From Paucibacter sp. KBW04 (lineage in GTDB: Bacteria > Pseudomonadota > Gammaproteobacteria > Burkholderiales > Burkholderiaceae_C): DNA of 64,000 nt. The notes under the pieces were generated by a model. It was not told the origin of the DNA. It ran no database searches and saw only the letters and a program-made list of their open reading frames with translations. Positions 46,629-55,221 of the stretch are shown here, one piece after another. The position numbers and the translations under genes were made by a program. The stretch's first letter is position 1. The number at the start of each line of letters is the position of its first letter. The stretch lies in assembly GCF_003852425.1 (NCBI RefSeq), contig NZ_QAJN01000007.1, forward strand, positions 186,001 to 250,000, in the 5' to 3' direction.

Positions 46629-47876
46629 ATGGTGTTCGCCCCATCGCATTGCCCTGCCGTGAGCCACAACTCTCATCCACAAGTCAATGCCGAGCTCGGT
46701 GCTGCGGAGCTAGCCAACTCGGCCCTCAGCAAGCCCAGCCGCCTGCATTCCATCAGCCTGCGCATGGGCCTGGCCGTGCTTTTATGCTGCAGCCTGATCG
46801 TCGGACTGACCGATTTGCTGCATGTGCAGCACCAGCTGCGACAGAGCAACCCTCGACCACCCGGCCTGAGCCAGAGTGCCGGCAACAGCGTCGCCCCCCT
46901 GCAGACCAAAGGCCAGGAGTTGACATTCGAAGCGCCGGCCACCGGCAACCCTGCCGAACAAACCGCCGCCCCGGCCGACACATCGACTGAGCAAGCGCAG
47001 TGGCGCGAGCACCTGCCCGCCATGTTGGCGCGCGACATCGTGCTGGTGATGTTGCTGAGTTTCAGCCTGATCTGGCTGCTGGACCGCCTGGTGATGCGCC
47101 CCCTGCGCGGCCTGGCCAAGGAAACCGAAAGCCTGGCCGAGGAGGGGCCCAGCACCTTGTCGCCCAGCACCCAGATCAATGAGTTGGCCGGCCTGAGCCA
47201 GTCCATCCAACGCGCCCAGCAGCAGTGGATTCAGCGTGCCCAGCGCGAGCAGCAGCGAGCCGAAGCCTTCCGCGCCGAGGCCGAACGCCAGGCCGCTGCC
47301 CTGCACCAGGCCGAGCAAGCCCTGGCTCAGCGCACCCAGGAGCTGGACCACCTGAATCGCATCGACGCCCTCACCGGCCTGCCCAATCGCCGCGAGTTCG
47401 ATGAAGCCTTGCGGCGCGAGTTCAAGCGTGCCCAGCGTCATCGTGGGCGCCTGGCCCTGGCGGTGCTGGACCTGGACCAATTCAAGAACTTCAATGAACG
47501 CTACGGCCAGGCCGCCGGCGACCAGGCCTTGCAGCGCTTTGCCCAGTTGCTCGGCGAACGCTTCAAGCGCGACACCGATCTGGTGGCCCGCCTGGGTGGG
47601 GAAGAGTTTGTGGCCCTGCTGCCCGGCTTCGAGCTGGAGGTCAGCCAGAACCTGCTGGAGCAACTCAGCGAAGACTTGCGCGCCCTACAAATTCCCCATT
47701 CCGGTGGGGTGGGCGAGGCCAAGGTCTTGACGGTGAGCATAGGCTTGGCCGCCTTCAGTCCGGCCGAACCCTATCTGAGTTCACAAGCCCTGATGCAGGC
47801 GGCCGATGAGGCGCTTTACATCGCCAAGCACGCCGGGCGCGATCGCCTCAGCCGCGCAGCCAGCGCACGCGGCTGA
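46629..47876 (+). CDS. Membrane-bound diguanylate cyclase (GGDEF)
   Basis: The protein has about 415 residues from the ATG at 46629; GTG codons at 46599 and 46659 are alternatives. It has two membrane helices (ISLRMGLAVLLCCSLIVGL and DIVLVMLLSFSLIWLL) flanking a periplasmic loop of about 85 residues. A coiled-coil linker (QQRAEAFRAEAERQAAALHQAEQ) leads to a GGDEF domain with DALTGLPNRREFD, DLDQFKNFNERYGQAAGDQAL and the active site RLGGEEFVALLPG. It should make cyclic-di-GMP. There is no clear inhibitory RxxD five residues before the GGEEF. Confidence 0.9.
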   Translation: MVFAPSHCPAVSHNSHPQVNAELGAAELANSALSKPSRLHSISLRMGLAVLLCCSLIVGLTDLLHVQHQLRQSNPRPPGLSQSAGNSVAPLQTKGQELTFEAPATGNPAEQTAAPADTSTEQAQWREHLPAMLARDIVLVMLLSFSLIWLLDRLVMRPLRGLAKETESLAEEGPSTLSPSTQINELAGLSQSIQRAQQQWIQRAQREQQRAEAFRAEAERQAAALHQAEQALAQRTQELDHLNRIDALTGLPNRREFDEALRREFKRAQRHRGRLALAVLDLDQFKNFNERYGQAAGDQALQRFAQLLGERFKRDTDLVARLGGEEFVALLPGFELEVSQNLLEQLSEDLRALQIPHSGGVGEAKVLTVSIGLAAFSPAEPYLSSQALMQAADEALYIAKHAGRDRLSRAASARG

Positions 47877-47908
47877 GCCGGCCCTTCACAGCCTTGGCGG
47901 GCTCGATT

Positions 47909-48727
47909 TCAGCGCCCGTGTTCCTGGGCGACCTGCAGCTGCTCGGTGACCCGGCGCGAGGCGCGCAGCACCAGGGTTTCGTCCAGCGAGGCCTGGGGCG
48001 AGATTTCATGCGCCACTTCTTCCAGACGCTCGGGGCATAGCAGCATGGCCCAGGCCATGGTGGAGATCGCGCTGACCCCACGGCGCTGCAAGGCTTCGGG
48101 CATGATCAAAGTCTCCTGCACCTGCACATGGTGACGCACGCTGGCCACCGAGGCCGGGGCCAAACCCCAGCTCTCGCACAGGGCCGCGCCCAGAGCATCG
48201 TGACTGACGCCAAAGGCCCGGTGCTCCAGCTCCACCAACTCCGCGTCACGCGTGGCCGCGCGCAGCATGGCCGTGTAATGCTGGGGTGCATGGCGATACA
48301 GCACGGCCTTGCCGCACTCCTCGAACAGGCCGGCCGAATGCGCAGCCCAGGGGTCCACGCCCAACATCTGGCCCATGCGGCCCATCATCACACCGCGCTC
48401 GGAGGCACGCTTCCACACCGGTTCCAGCTCGGCGGCGGGCGGAAATGCGGCGCGCAGCCCCATCTCAAAAGTGATGCCGGAAACCTCGCGCATGCCCAGA
48501 TAGGTCAGGGCCTGATGCACCGTCTGCACCTTGCCGCGCAAGCCGTAAAGCGAGGAGTTGACCGCCTTGAGCACGGCGGCGGCCAGGGCCATATCGGTTT
48601 CGACCAGGGCGGACATGGCCAGCAAATCAATGTCTTCGGCCGCCATCAGCAGGGACAACTTGACCAGCACCTCGGGCTGGGTCGGGATTTCAATTTCAAG
48701 CGTACGAAGCTGTGGATCAACTGACAT
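47909..48727 (-). CDS. HDOD domain signalling protein
   Basis: The 272-residue protein consists of a HDOD domain, related to the HD fold but without its metal-binding residues. PTQPEVLVKLSLLMAAEDIDLLAMSALVETDMALAAAVLKAVNSSLYGLRGKVQTVHQALTYLG is typical. The later FEECGKAVLYRHAPQHY and FGVSHDALGAALCESWGLAP match the C-terminal helices. HDOD proteins act as scaffolds or regulators in motility and c-di-GMP pathways. The start at 48727 has GGGGAG upstream. It converges on the diguanylate cyclase gene, perhaps a functional neighbour. Confidence 0.9.
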   Translation of the reverse strand: MSVDPQLRTLEIEIPTQPEVLVKLSLLMAAEDIDLLAMSALVETDMALAAAVLKAVNSSLYGLRGKVQTVHQALTYLGMREVSGITFEMGLRAAFPPAAELEPVWKRASERGVMMGRMGQMLGVDPWAAHSAGLFEECGKAVLYRHAPQHYTAMLRAATRDAELVELEHRAFGVSHDALGAALCESWGLAPASVASVRHHVQVQETLIMPEALQRRGVSAISTMAWAMLLCPERLEEVAHEISPQASLDETLVLRASRRVTEQLQVAQEHGR

Positions 48728-48928
48728 GGACAAACTCCCCTCTCTGGTCGCATAAGTCGTGATCTTGGCGGGCCGCACAAGAACACGGGGTGATTTTCTG
48801 GCAAGCTAGCGCCTGCAGGTACACGAATCAGGACGCAGACATGAACGGCTTCAACTGTACTCTGTGCGCACGCGGCGTCGTGGACGTCGGGTAACAATCT
48901 GCCCCCTCATGTTCAAAGTCGCCACACC

Positions 48929-49708
48929 GTGATTCCGACCGCGCCACTGATCTTGATGATCGATGATCAGCCAGAGGAATTGCGTCAGCTCGCCGACCTG
49001 CTGCGCCTGGACTACCGGCTGACCAGTGCCGACAGCGGCCACGGCGGCCTGCAAAGAGCGCAAGCCCTGCAACCCGCCCTGATCCTGCTCGACCTCAACC
49101 TGCCCGATATGGACGGCCTGGCTACCTGCGGCTTGCTCAAGGCCGATCCGCTAACGGCGCAAATCCCCGTGATCTTCCTCAGCGCGGATAACTCGCCCGA
49201 ACGACGGGTTCAGGGCCTGACCCGCGGCGGTGTGGACTACATCGGCAAGCCCTTTTTGCCCGACGAGGTCCAGGCCCGCGTGCGCGTGCACCTGCACCTG
49301 CATCAGCGGCTGAGCCGCGCCGAGCAAGGGCAGCAAACAAGCAGCGAAACCCCAGCCCGCAACCCGGACGAGTTGCTGGTGCAGGGCGCCGTGCAATACA
49401 TCCGCGACAACCTCGCCCACCTGCCTTCGGTGGCCGATGTGGCGCGCAAGATCGGCCTCAGCGAGAAGCGCTTGCTGGCCCTGTTCCGCGAGCATCTGGG
49501 CCTGACCGTGTCGGGCTTCATCAGCGATGAGCGGGTGCGCACCGGCCAGCGCTTGCTGGGCGACACGGCCATGTCCATCCACGACATCGCCAGCACGGTG
49601 GGCTTTCAAAACGCCGGCAATTTCGCCACCGCCTTCCGGGAACGCTTTGGCGTGACGCCTCTGGCCTATCGCCAGACCGCCCGCGACGCCGCAACACCCA
49701 ATCTTTGA
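48929..49708 (+). CDS. Response regulator with AraC-type DNA-binding domain
   Basis: The 259-residue protein joins a receiver domain (LILMIDDQPEELRQLADLL, phospho-Asp in LILLDLNLPDMDG, Lys in YIGKPFLPDEV) to a C-terminal AraC double helix-turn-helix (VADVARKIGLSEKRLLALFREHLG, then IHDIASTVGFQNAGNFATAFRERFG). This pairing is less common than OmpR or NarL outputs. The start is GTG at 48929; an internal ATG at 48956 would cut into the receiver. It overlaps the sensor kinase gene, so they form a two-component pair. Confidence 0.92.
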   Translation: MIPTAPLILMIDDQPEELRQLADLLRLDYRLTSADSGHGGLQRAQALQPALILLDLNLPDMDGLATCGLLKADPLTAQIPVIFLSADNSPERRVQGLTRGGVDYIGKPFLPDEVQARVRVHLHLHQRLSRAEQGQQTSSETPARNPDELLVQGAVQYIRDNLAHLPSVADVARKIGLSEKRLLALFREHLGLTVSGFISDERVRTGQRLLGDTAMSIHDIASTVGFQNAGNFATAFRERFGVTPLAYRQTARDAATPNL

Positions 49709-52245
49709 TGAAGCAGGGGGCGACGCAAGTGCTGCTGCCAGGCCCCGGGCCTGCCTCCTCACCCCTGCCCTCGCCGCTGTCAATTCTGCTATGGGCGCTA
49801 GGCGCCTTTTTGCTGGCCCTGGTCTTGATCGCCTGGCCCGGCGGCGCGAGCGCGGCCACGCCAGTGCTGGACATGGCCAACAGCCCACCTCGCCTGACCT
49901 TGCAGAGCTATATGAGCGTGCGCGAGGACAGCAGCGCCAGCCTCAGCCACGAACAGATCTTGGTAGGCGGCGAAGCCTTGTTCACGCCCATGGCCGGCAA
50001 CCAGGCCCTGCTGCAGCCCGGCTATAGCGCCTCCGCCTTCTGGCTCTGCCTGCGCCTGCGCAACTCGGGCGCAGAGCCGGCCTACCGCGTCCTGACGGTG
50101 GACTCGGCCCGCGCGGAAACCGTCAGCTTTCATCTGCGCCAAGGTCAGCAATGGCGGCACAGCACGGCGGGCATGGATCAGGTGTTTGAGCGGCGCGAGC
50201 TGCCACACCGGCTCAGCGCTCTGGAACTGGAACTGCCGCCACATGGCGAGGCCTTGCTGCTGGTCCGCGTCGCGGGCAGACCCTCAATCAGCCTGGGCAT
50301 GAAGTTATGGCGTGCCGGTGAGTTGACTCGCTTTGATCGCCAGCACGACGGCCTGGCGGGCGCGCTGGCAGGCACCCACGGCTTGATGGCCTTGATCGCC
50401 CTGCTTCTGTTCATCTCGCTGCGCCGACCCACCTATCTGCTGATCAGCGCCTTCTTGCTGAGCTATTTGTTCTATGAAGCCAGCGTCAAGGGCTATGCCT
50501 TCATGCTGTTGTGGCCCACGGCCCTGGACTGGGCGCCGCGCGCCATCGGCGTGTTCGGCAATCTGATGGTTTTGTTGCTGGGCCTGAGCCACTGCAGCAT
50601 GCTGGACGTGCAGCAGCGCCAGCCCAGGCTCTACCGCCTGGGCTGGCTGCTGGTGGGCCTGGACCTGGCCTTGCTGAGCTACGCCATCCTGGGCGAGTAC
50701 CGTCAGGGCGCGCTGCTCTTGATGCTGATGAATCTCGGCATCTTCATGCTCAGCGCCTTGATTGCCGCCCGCGCCACACGCTACAGCCCCCGCCTGGCCT
50801 GGCCCCTGCTCGCCTCCATCGTCTTGCAAGGCCTGGGCTGGTCGGCGCGGCAATCGGCCCGCCTGGGGCTGAGCCCGGACAGTGCCTGGAGCGAGTACGG
50901 CCTGCCCCTGCTGGGCCTGCTGTCCTGCTTGCTCATCCTGTGCGTAACCATCGCCCAGTTGCTGCAGATCGAGCGCGACAAACGCAGCGCGCAAGAGCAT
51001 TTGCTGGCCGAGCGCCATGCCCAACAAGAGCGCCTCGAAGCCGCCGTGGCCCATCGCACCGCCGAGCTGGCCCTGGCCAGTGCCAATGCCCAGGCCAGCA
51101 ATGCCGCCAAGAGCCGGCTGCTGGCCTATATCGGCCATGATCTGCGCGCCCCCCTGGCCTCGGTGCTGCATCTGACCCGCAGCCTGAGCAGCGAGTCGCG
51201 GGCCCAGGTGGAGCGCGTGCGCCAAGGCCTGGAGCGCAGCTGCCTGATGCTGCTGGACATGATCGACGAGTTGCAGGCCTTTGCCCGCAACGCCCCCGGC
51301 CAGGAACAAACGCCCAGCGGCATCGCCGCCAAAGCGAGCGACAAGCCCAGCCCCGAACCCCTGCAAGGCGCCTGCTATTTGCACGGTCTGCTGCAGGATC
51401 TGGCGGCGCAGGGCGAGTTGCTGGCGCGGGTCGGCGGCAATCATTTCAGCCTGCTGCTCGCCGAGGACCTGCCGGCGGTCGTCGTGCTAGACGCCAAACT
51501 GCTGCGCCAGGTATTGCTGAACCTGCTGTCCAATGCGGCCAAATTCACCGAGAACGGCGAGGTGAGGTTCAGCGCCAGCGTGCAAGCCGGGCGCCTGCAC
51601 TTCGACATCAGCGACAACGGACCTGGCATCGCCGAGCAGGACATGGGCCTGCTGTTCAAGCCTTTTGAGCGCGCCCCTGGCACCAGCCACCTGCCCGGCA
51701 TGGGCCTGGGCCTGAGCATTGCCGCCCAGGCCGCCCGGGCCTTGGGTGGCGAGATCCAGGTCAGCAGCACCTTGGCTCAGGGCAGCTGCTTCAGCTTTGC
51801 GCTGGCGCTGCAAGTCGGGCAAGAGCAAGACGTGCTGATGCCTCTGGGCCAGTCATTGCCCAGGCATTGCCTGGAGCTAGGGCAAGGGCGCAGTGCCCTG
51901 GTGTTGGAGCCCTGCCTGGCCATGCAGGACCGCCATGCCGAACGCCTGCTGGAAGCCGGCTTTGAGGTCTGGCGGGCCCATAGCCTGGCCCAGGCCCTCG
52001 ATTTGCTACGCGGCCAGACGCTGGACCTGCTGGTCAGCGAGACCCTGCTGCCCGACGGCCCGCTCGCCCCAGCCTGGCCGAGTCTGCGGGCCAGCCAGGC
52101 CCAGTTGCAACTGCTGCTTTGCTGCGCCTTGCCGCCCAAGGCCCAGGACTGGGCAGGCCAGGCCTTTGTGCTCAAGCCAGCGCGTGACGAAGAATGGTGG
52201 CCGGCGCTGGTCGCGCTGCTGCAGCCGCAATCCAAAGCCGACTAG
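49708..52245 (+). CDS. 7TM-type sensor histidine kinase with degenerate receiver tail
   Basis: The 845-residue membrane kinase starts with a membrane segment, then a periplasmic 7TMR-DISMED2-like domain (FWLCLRLRNSGAEPAYRVLTVDSARAETVSFHLR), seven helices (LISAFLLSYLFYEASVKGYAF and others), and a coiled coil. A HisKA domain (LLAYIGHDLRAPLASVLHLTRSL, with phospho-His) and an ATPase domain (LLNLLSNAAKFTENG, FDISDNGPGIAEQD, GMGLGLSIAAQ) follow. The last 115 residues resemble a receiver domain. There LDLLVSETLLPDG has Glu where the phospho-acceptor Asp is expected, while the Lys remains (FVLKPA). It overlaps its regulator gene, and its stop codon lies in a palindromic element. Confidence 0.9.
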   Translation: MKQGATQVLLPGPGPASSPLPSPLSILLWALGAFLLALVLIAWPGGASAATPVLDMANSPPRLTLQSYMSVREDSSASLSHEQILVGGEALFTPMAGNQALLQPGYSASAFWLCLRLRNSGAEPAYRVLTVDSARAETVSFHLRQGQQWRHSTAGMDQVFERRELPHRLSALELELPPHGEALLLVRVAGRPSISLGMKLWRAGELTRFDRQHDGLAGALAGTHGLMALIALLLFISLRRPTYLLISAFLLSYLFYEASVKGYAFMLLWPTALDWAPRAIGVFGNLMVLLLGLSHCSMLDVQQRQPRLYRLGWLLVGLDLALLSYAILGEYRQGALLLMLMNLGIFMLSALIAARATRYSPRLAWPLLASIVLQGLGWSARQSARLGLSPDSAWSEYGLPLLGLLSCLLILCVTIAQLLQIERDKRSAQEHLLAERHAQQERLEAAVAHRTAELALASANAQASNAAKSRLLAYIGHDLRAPLASVLHLTRSLSSESRAQVERVRQGLERSCLMLLDMIDELQAFARNAPGQEQTPSGIAAKASDKPSPEPLQGACYLHGLLQDLAAQGELLARVGGNHFSLLLAEDLPAVVVLDAKLLRQVLLNLLSNAAKFTENGEVRFSASVQAGRLHFDISDNGPGIAEQDMGLLFKPFERAPGTSHLPGMGLGLSIAAQAARALGGEIQVSSTLAQGSCFSFALALQVGQEQDVLMPLGQSLPRHCLELGQGRSALVLEPCLAMQDRHAERLLEAGFEVWRAHSLAQALDLLRGQTLDLLVSETLLPDGPLAPAWPSLRASQAQLQLLLCCALPPKAQDWAGQAFVLKPARDEEWWPALVALLQPQSKAD

Positions 52246-52431
52246 GAGTCTGCGCGGCAGAAGAATCGTCGGCTGCGAAGCGACCGCAGCGGTCCACTTT
52301 TGGCTTTGCCTCACTTCGTGTTCACCGGCTTTTTGCCCCATAGCCCCGCTATGGGGCTGCAAATCCTGCAAAAACTGGCCTCGCTGGTGCCACTTCTCGC
52401 TATCGACGCCTTCTGCCGCGCAGACTCCTAG
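52242..52431. repeat. 190-bp palindromic element supplying both convergent stop codons
   Basis: The ends are inverted 22-base repeats: CTAGGAGTCTGCGCGGCAGA at the left continues AG, and the right end is its exact complement. The interior pairs loosely and centres on CCCCATAGC / GCTATGGGG. The TAG stop of the kinase gene (plus) and the TAG stop of the permease gene (minus) both lie in the terminal CTAG. No gene is inside. It is related in layout to 24081-24247, including GGATTTGCA next to the central hairpin. Confidence 0.88.
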
Positions 52432-53189
52432 CGGAAAAACGCGTCCCAGCCGGTCTTCAGAATCAAGGCACCGACGACGAACACAAACATGCCGCGCACA
52501 AAGCCCGCGCCGCGCGCCAGGGCCATGCGGGTGCCGATCAGGCTGCCGATCACATTGGTCACCGCCATCACCAGGGCAATATGCCACCAGACATGGCCCT
52601 TCATCGCGAACAAGCTCAGGGCCGCGATATTGGTGCCCACATTCATCAGCTTGGCCGTGGCCGAGGCGTGCAGAAAGTCGTAACCCAGCAGGCGCACAAA
52701 GAGGAAGACGAAGAAGCTGCCGGTGCCCGGGCCGAAGAAGCCGTCGTAAAAACCGATGGTGAAGCCGATCAGGGCCGCCACCGCGGTCTCTTTGCGTCCG
52801 GCATAACGAGGCGCATGAACCCGGCCCAAGTCTTTTTTGGCCAGGGTGTAGATCAGCACCGCCAGCAAGATCAGGGGCAGGGCGCGGCGAAGAAAATCGG
52901 CGCTGATCAGGGTCACCGTCCAGGCGCCCACAAAGCTGCCGACCAGGGCGATCGCCGCCGCCGGCAGCAAGGCCTGCCAATTCAGGCTGACCCGGCGCGC
53001 GTACTGCACGGTAGACCAGGCCGTGCCCCACACCGAGGCGCCCTTATTAGTACCAAACAGCGTGGCCGGCGCGGCCTGCGGGAATACGCTGAACAAGGCC
53101 GGCACCAGCACCAGCCCACCGCCACCCACCACCGCATCCACAAAACCGGCCAGCAAAGAGGCCAGGGCAACAATCGAAAGTTCAAGCAT
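52428..53189 (-). CDS. TauE/SafE family membrane permease
   Basis: The 253-residue protein has about eight membrane helices and belongs to the TauE/SafE family of putative anion exporters (sulfite, sulfoacetate). SIVALASLLAGFVDAVVGGGGLVLVPALF and the internal repeat GFTIGFYDGFFGPGTGSFFVFLFVRLLGYDFL are the paired family motifs. The start at 53189 suits the first helix. The gene ends inside a palindromic element, which provides the TAG stop. No sulfur genes are close by, so its substrate is unknown. Confidence 0.93.
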   Translation of the reverse strand: MLELSIVALASLLAGFVDAVVGGGGLVLVPALFSVFPQAAPATLFGTNKGASVWGTAWSTVQYARRVSLNWQALLPAAAIALVGSFVGAWTVTLISADFLRRALPLILLAVLIYTLAKKDLGRVHAPRYAGRKETAVAALIGFTIGFYDGFFGPGTGSFFVFLFVRLLGYDFLHASATAKLMNVGTNIAALSLFAMKGHVWWHIALVMAVTNVIGSLIGTRMALARGAGFVRGMFVFVVGALILKTGWDAFFR

Positions 53190-53668
53190 GGGCAGGCAGG
53201 TGGAGGGGAAAAGTGAAAGACAGGCGCATGGCAGCCGCAAATAAAACGGGCGCCTGAAGCAAAGCTCCTGGCGCCCGTGATTGTGACAGTGTCACTTTTT
53301 TCGTCGTCTATCGTCTTTCTCAAACAGCTTGAGTTTGTCTCCTCAGCCCGCCTTGCTTGGGCTGCTTGACGCGGCCCATGCATTACGTGGGGCAAATGTA
53401 GGGGTCGCCAGAGATGCACGCACTTGGGGTTTTTACCGGCCGCACGCACCGACCTGGTGTCGTTTGCATGCACTTACTTTCCATATTCTTCATAAGCTTT
53501 GCCGAATTGGAGAATAAGAACATGCACTTTTGTGGGGGAAGAAGGCGTCAAATCCCTGTGCGCTGCCGGCACTAAATCACAGGCTTTGTCGCGTTTTGAC
53601 AAAATCAGCGCCGAATTGACCGCCCATCTCCGGCCAATAAGGCCGCAAGGGAATGGAACACTCGAGCC
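53190..53668. other. Divergent control region with hairpins
   Basis: In this 479-base gap no reading frame looks real. A strong hairpin lies at 53246-53278 (9-bp stem ACGGGCGCC / GGCGCCCGT, with a small inner AGC/GCT stem). A dyad GTGACAGTGTCAC at 53283-53295 is followed by T6. These lie 57 to 106 bases upstream of the permease gene and may be its leader structure and operator. The plus-strand side must hold the promoter of the lipoprotein gene; AT-rich sequence near 53478-53520 is a candidate. Confidence 0.5.
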
Positions 53669-55123
53669 ATGTTTGCAGTCATAAACTCCCGCGTGCGCGC
53701 CAGCTCCTCTGGCACCGACTCCCAAGCTTCGCGCCAGGGCTGGGCGTACTGGGTCGGCCTGGCCTTGAGCCTTTGCTTGGCGGCCTGCGGCGGCGGTGGA
53801 GGCGGCAGCAGCGCCCCCAGCGTCAGCACCCCGGCCAGCCCCAGCCCGAGTTCACCCCAACCGATAGGCAGCGCCAACACAACCTTTGGTCTGACGCTGC
53901 CGCGCCAAGGCCTGGTGGCCGCCGATCTGGGAGTCATCGTGGCCGAGGGCGATCCGCTCTCGGAGGCGGTCGCGGCCTACTACCAAACAGCACGCGGCAT
54001 CCCAGCCGCCAACATCATCCGGGTCAAGGTCAACACCGCCTCCGCCAGCATCTCCGCCGCCGACTTCGCCACGCTGAAGGCCGATGTGGATGCCAAGCTG
54101 CCCTCCGGAGTCCAGGCCACACTCGTGACCTGGGCCGCGCCCTCGCGCGTGGTCGGCGCCTGCGCCATGGGCATCACCAGTGCCCTGGCCCTGGGCTATG
54201 ACGTCAAATACTGCGGCGGCTGCAATGGCACGACACGCTCCGGCTATTTCGAGTCCGAGTCCCAGCGGCCCTGGACCGACCTGAAGCTTCGCCCCTCAAT
54301 GCTTTTGGGCGCCAGCACGCTCGAAGCCGCCAAGGCCTTGATCGATCGCGGGGTCAAGGCCGATGCCAGCTACCCCACGGGCGATGGCTACCTAATCCGT
54401 ACCTCGGACGCCGCCCGCAGCGTGCGTTATGCCGATTTCGCGGCCCAGCCTGCCGCCTGGGCGGGCCGGCTGCAACTCAGCTATATCGACGCCTCCACCA
54501 ATAGCGCCAACAACGCCATCAGCGGTAAGAGCAATGTCTTGTTCTACTTCACCGGCCTGGCCTCGGTGCCCAGCCTCGCGAGCAATAGCTTCAGGCCCGG
54601 CGCGGTGGCCGACCATCTCACCTCCTACGGCGGCCTGATCCCCGGGGCGGGCCAGATGTCGGCGGTGGACTGGCTCGCCGCCGGTGCCACCGGCAGTTAC
54701 GGCACGGTGGAAGAGCCCTGCAACTACACCAATAAGTTCCCTCAGGCCTCCAGCCTGATCGACCAGTACTACCGCGGCGCGACGCTGATTGAAGCCTACT
54801 GGAAGTCGGTGGACTGGCCCGGCCAAGGCCTCTTCGTTGGCGAACCGCTGGCTCAGCCCTTTGCCGACAAGCCCAGCTTCAGCCTGGTGGGCAATCAATA
54901 CCAGATCCTCACCCGCGCCCTGCGCCCCAATAGCAGCTATGCCCTGGAGTACCGCGTGGGCGCCAGCGGCACTTGGACCAGCCTGGCCACATTTGCGATC
55001 GGCGCCGTGCCGCCGCAAGCGCTGAGCAGCCCGCTGCCACCAGCCAATGCGACACAGCTACGCTGGATGGGCCCTTGCGGCAGCAATGCCTTGCTGCAGT
55101 GCGCCTTGAGCGTCAGCAACTGA
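53669..55123 (+). CDS. TIGR03790-like lipoprotein of unknown function
   Basis: The 484-residue protein has an N-terminal signal with a lipobox (LSLCLAACGGGGGGSS) after a 20-residue leader, so it is probably a lipoprotein with a flexible Gly/Ser/Pro linker. The rest (GLVAADLGVIVAEGDPLSEAVAAYYQTARGIPAANIIRVKV and LIDRGVKADASYPTGDGYLIRTSDAARSVRY) resembles the TIGR03790 family of unknown function, whose members are found in proteobacteria and planctomycetes. The C-terminus from about 430 has a beta-sandwich-like look (YALEYRVGASGTWTSLA). Cysteine pairs (GYDVKYCGGCN, EEPCNYTN) may form disulfides. No neighbour explains its role. Confidence 0.7.
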   Translation: MFAVINSRVRASSSGTDSQASRQGWAYWVGLALSLCLAACGGGGGGSSAPSVSTPASPSPSSPQPIGSANTTFGLTLPRQGLVAADLGVIVAEGDPLSEAVAAYYQTARGIPAANIIRVKVNTASASISAADFATLKADVDAKLPSGVQATLVTWAAPSRVVGACAMGITSALALGYDVKYCGGCNGTTRSGYFESESQRPWTDLKLRPSMLLGASTLEAAKALIDRGVKADASYPTGDGYLIRTSDAARSVRYADFAAQPAAWAGRLQLSYIDASTNSANNAISGKSNVLFYFTGLASVPSLASNSFRPGAVADHLTSYGGLIPGAGQMSAVDWLAAGATGSYGTVEEPCNYTNKFPQASSLIDQYYRGATLIEAYWKSVDWPGQGLFVGEPLAQPFADKPSFSLVGNQYQILTRALRPNSSYALEYRVGASGTWTSLATFAIGAVPPQALSSPLPPANATQLRWMGPCGSNALLQCALSVSN

Positions 55124-55221
55124 TTCCAGCTCAAAACCCAAGGGCTGGCAAAATGGCGCACCCTGCCCCGCGTCACCGACCCAAGCTTTGACGCCATCTT
55201 TACGCGCATCCAAGCGCCGCC

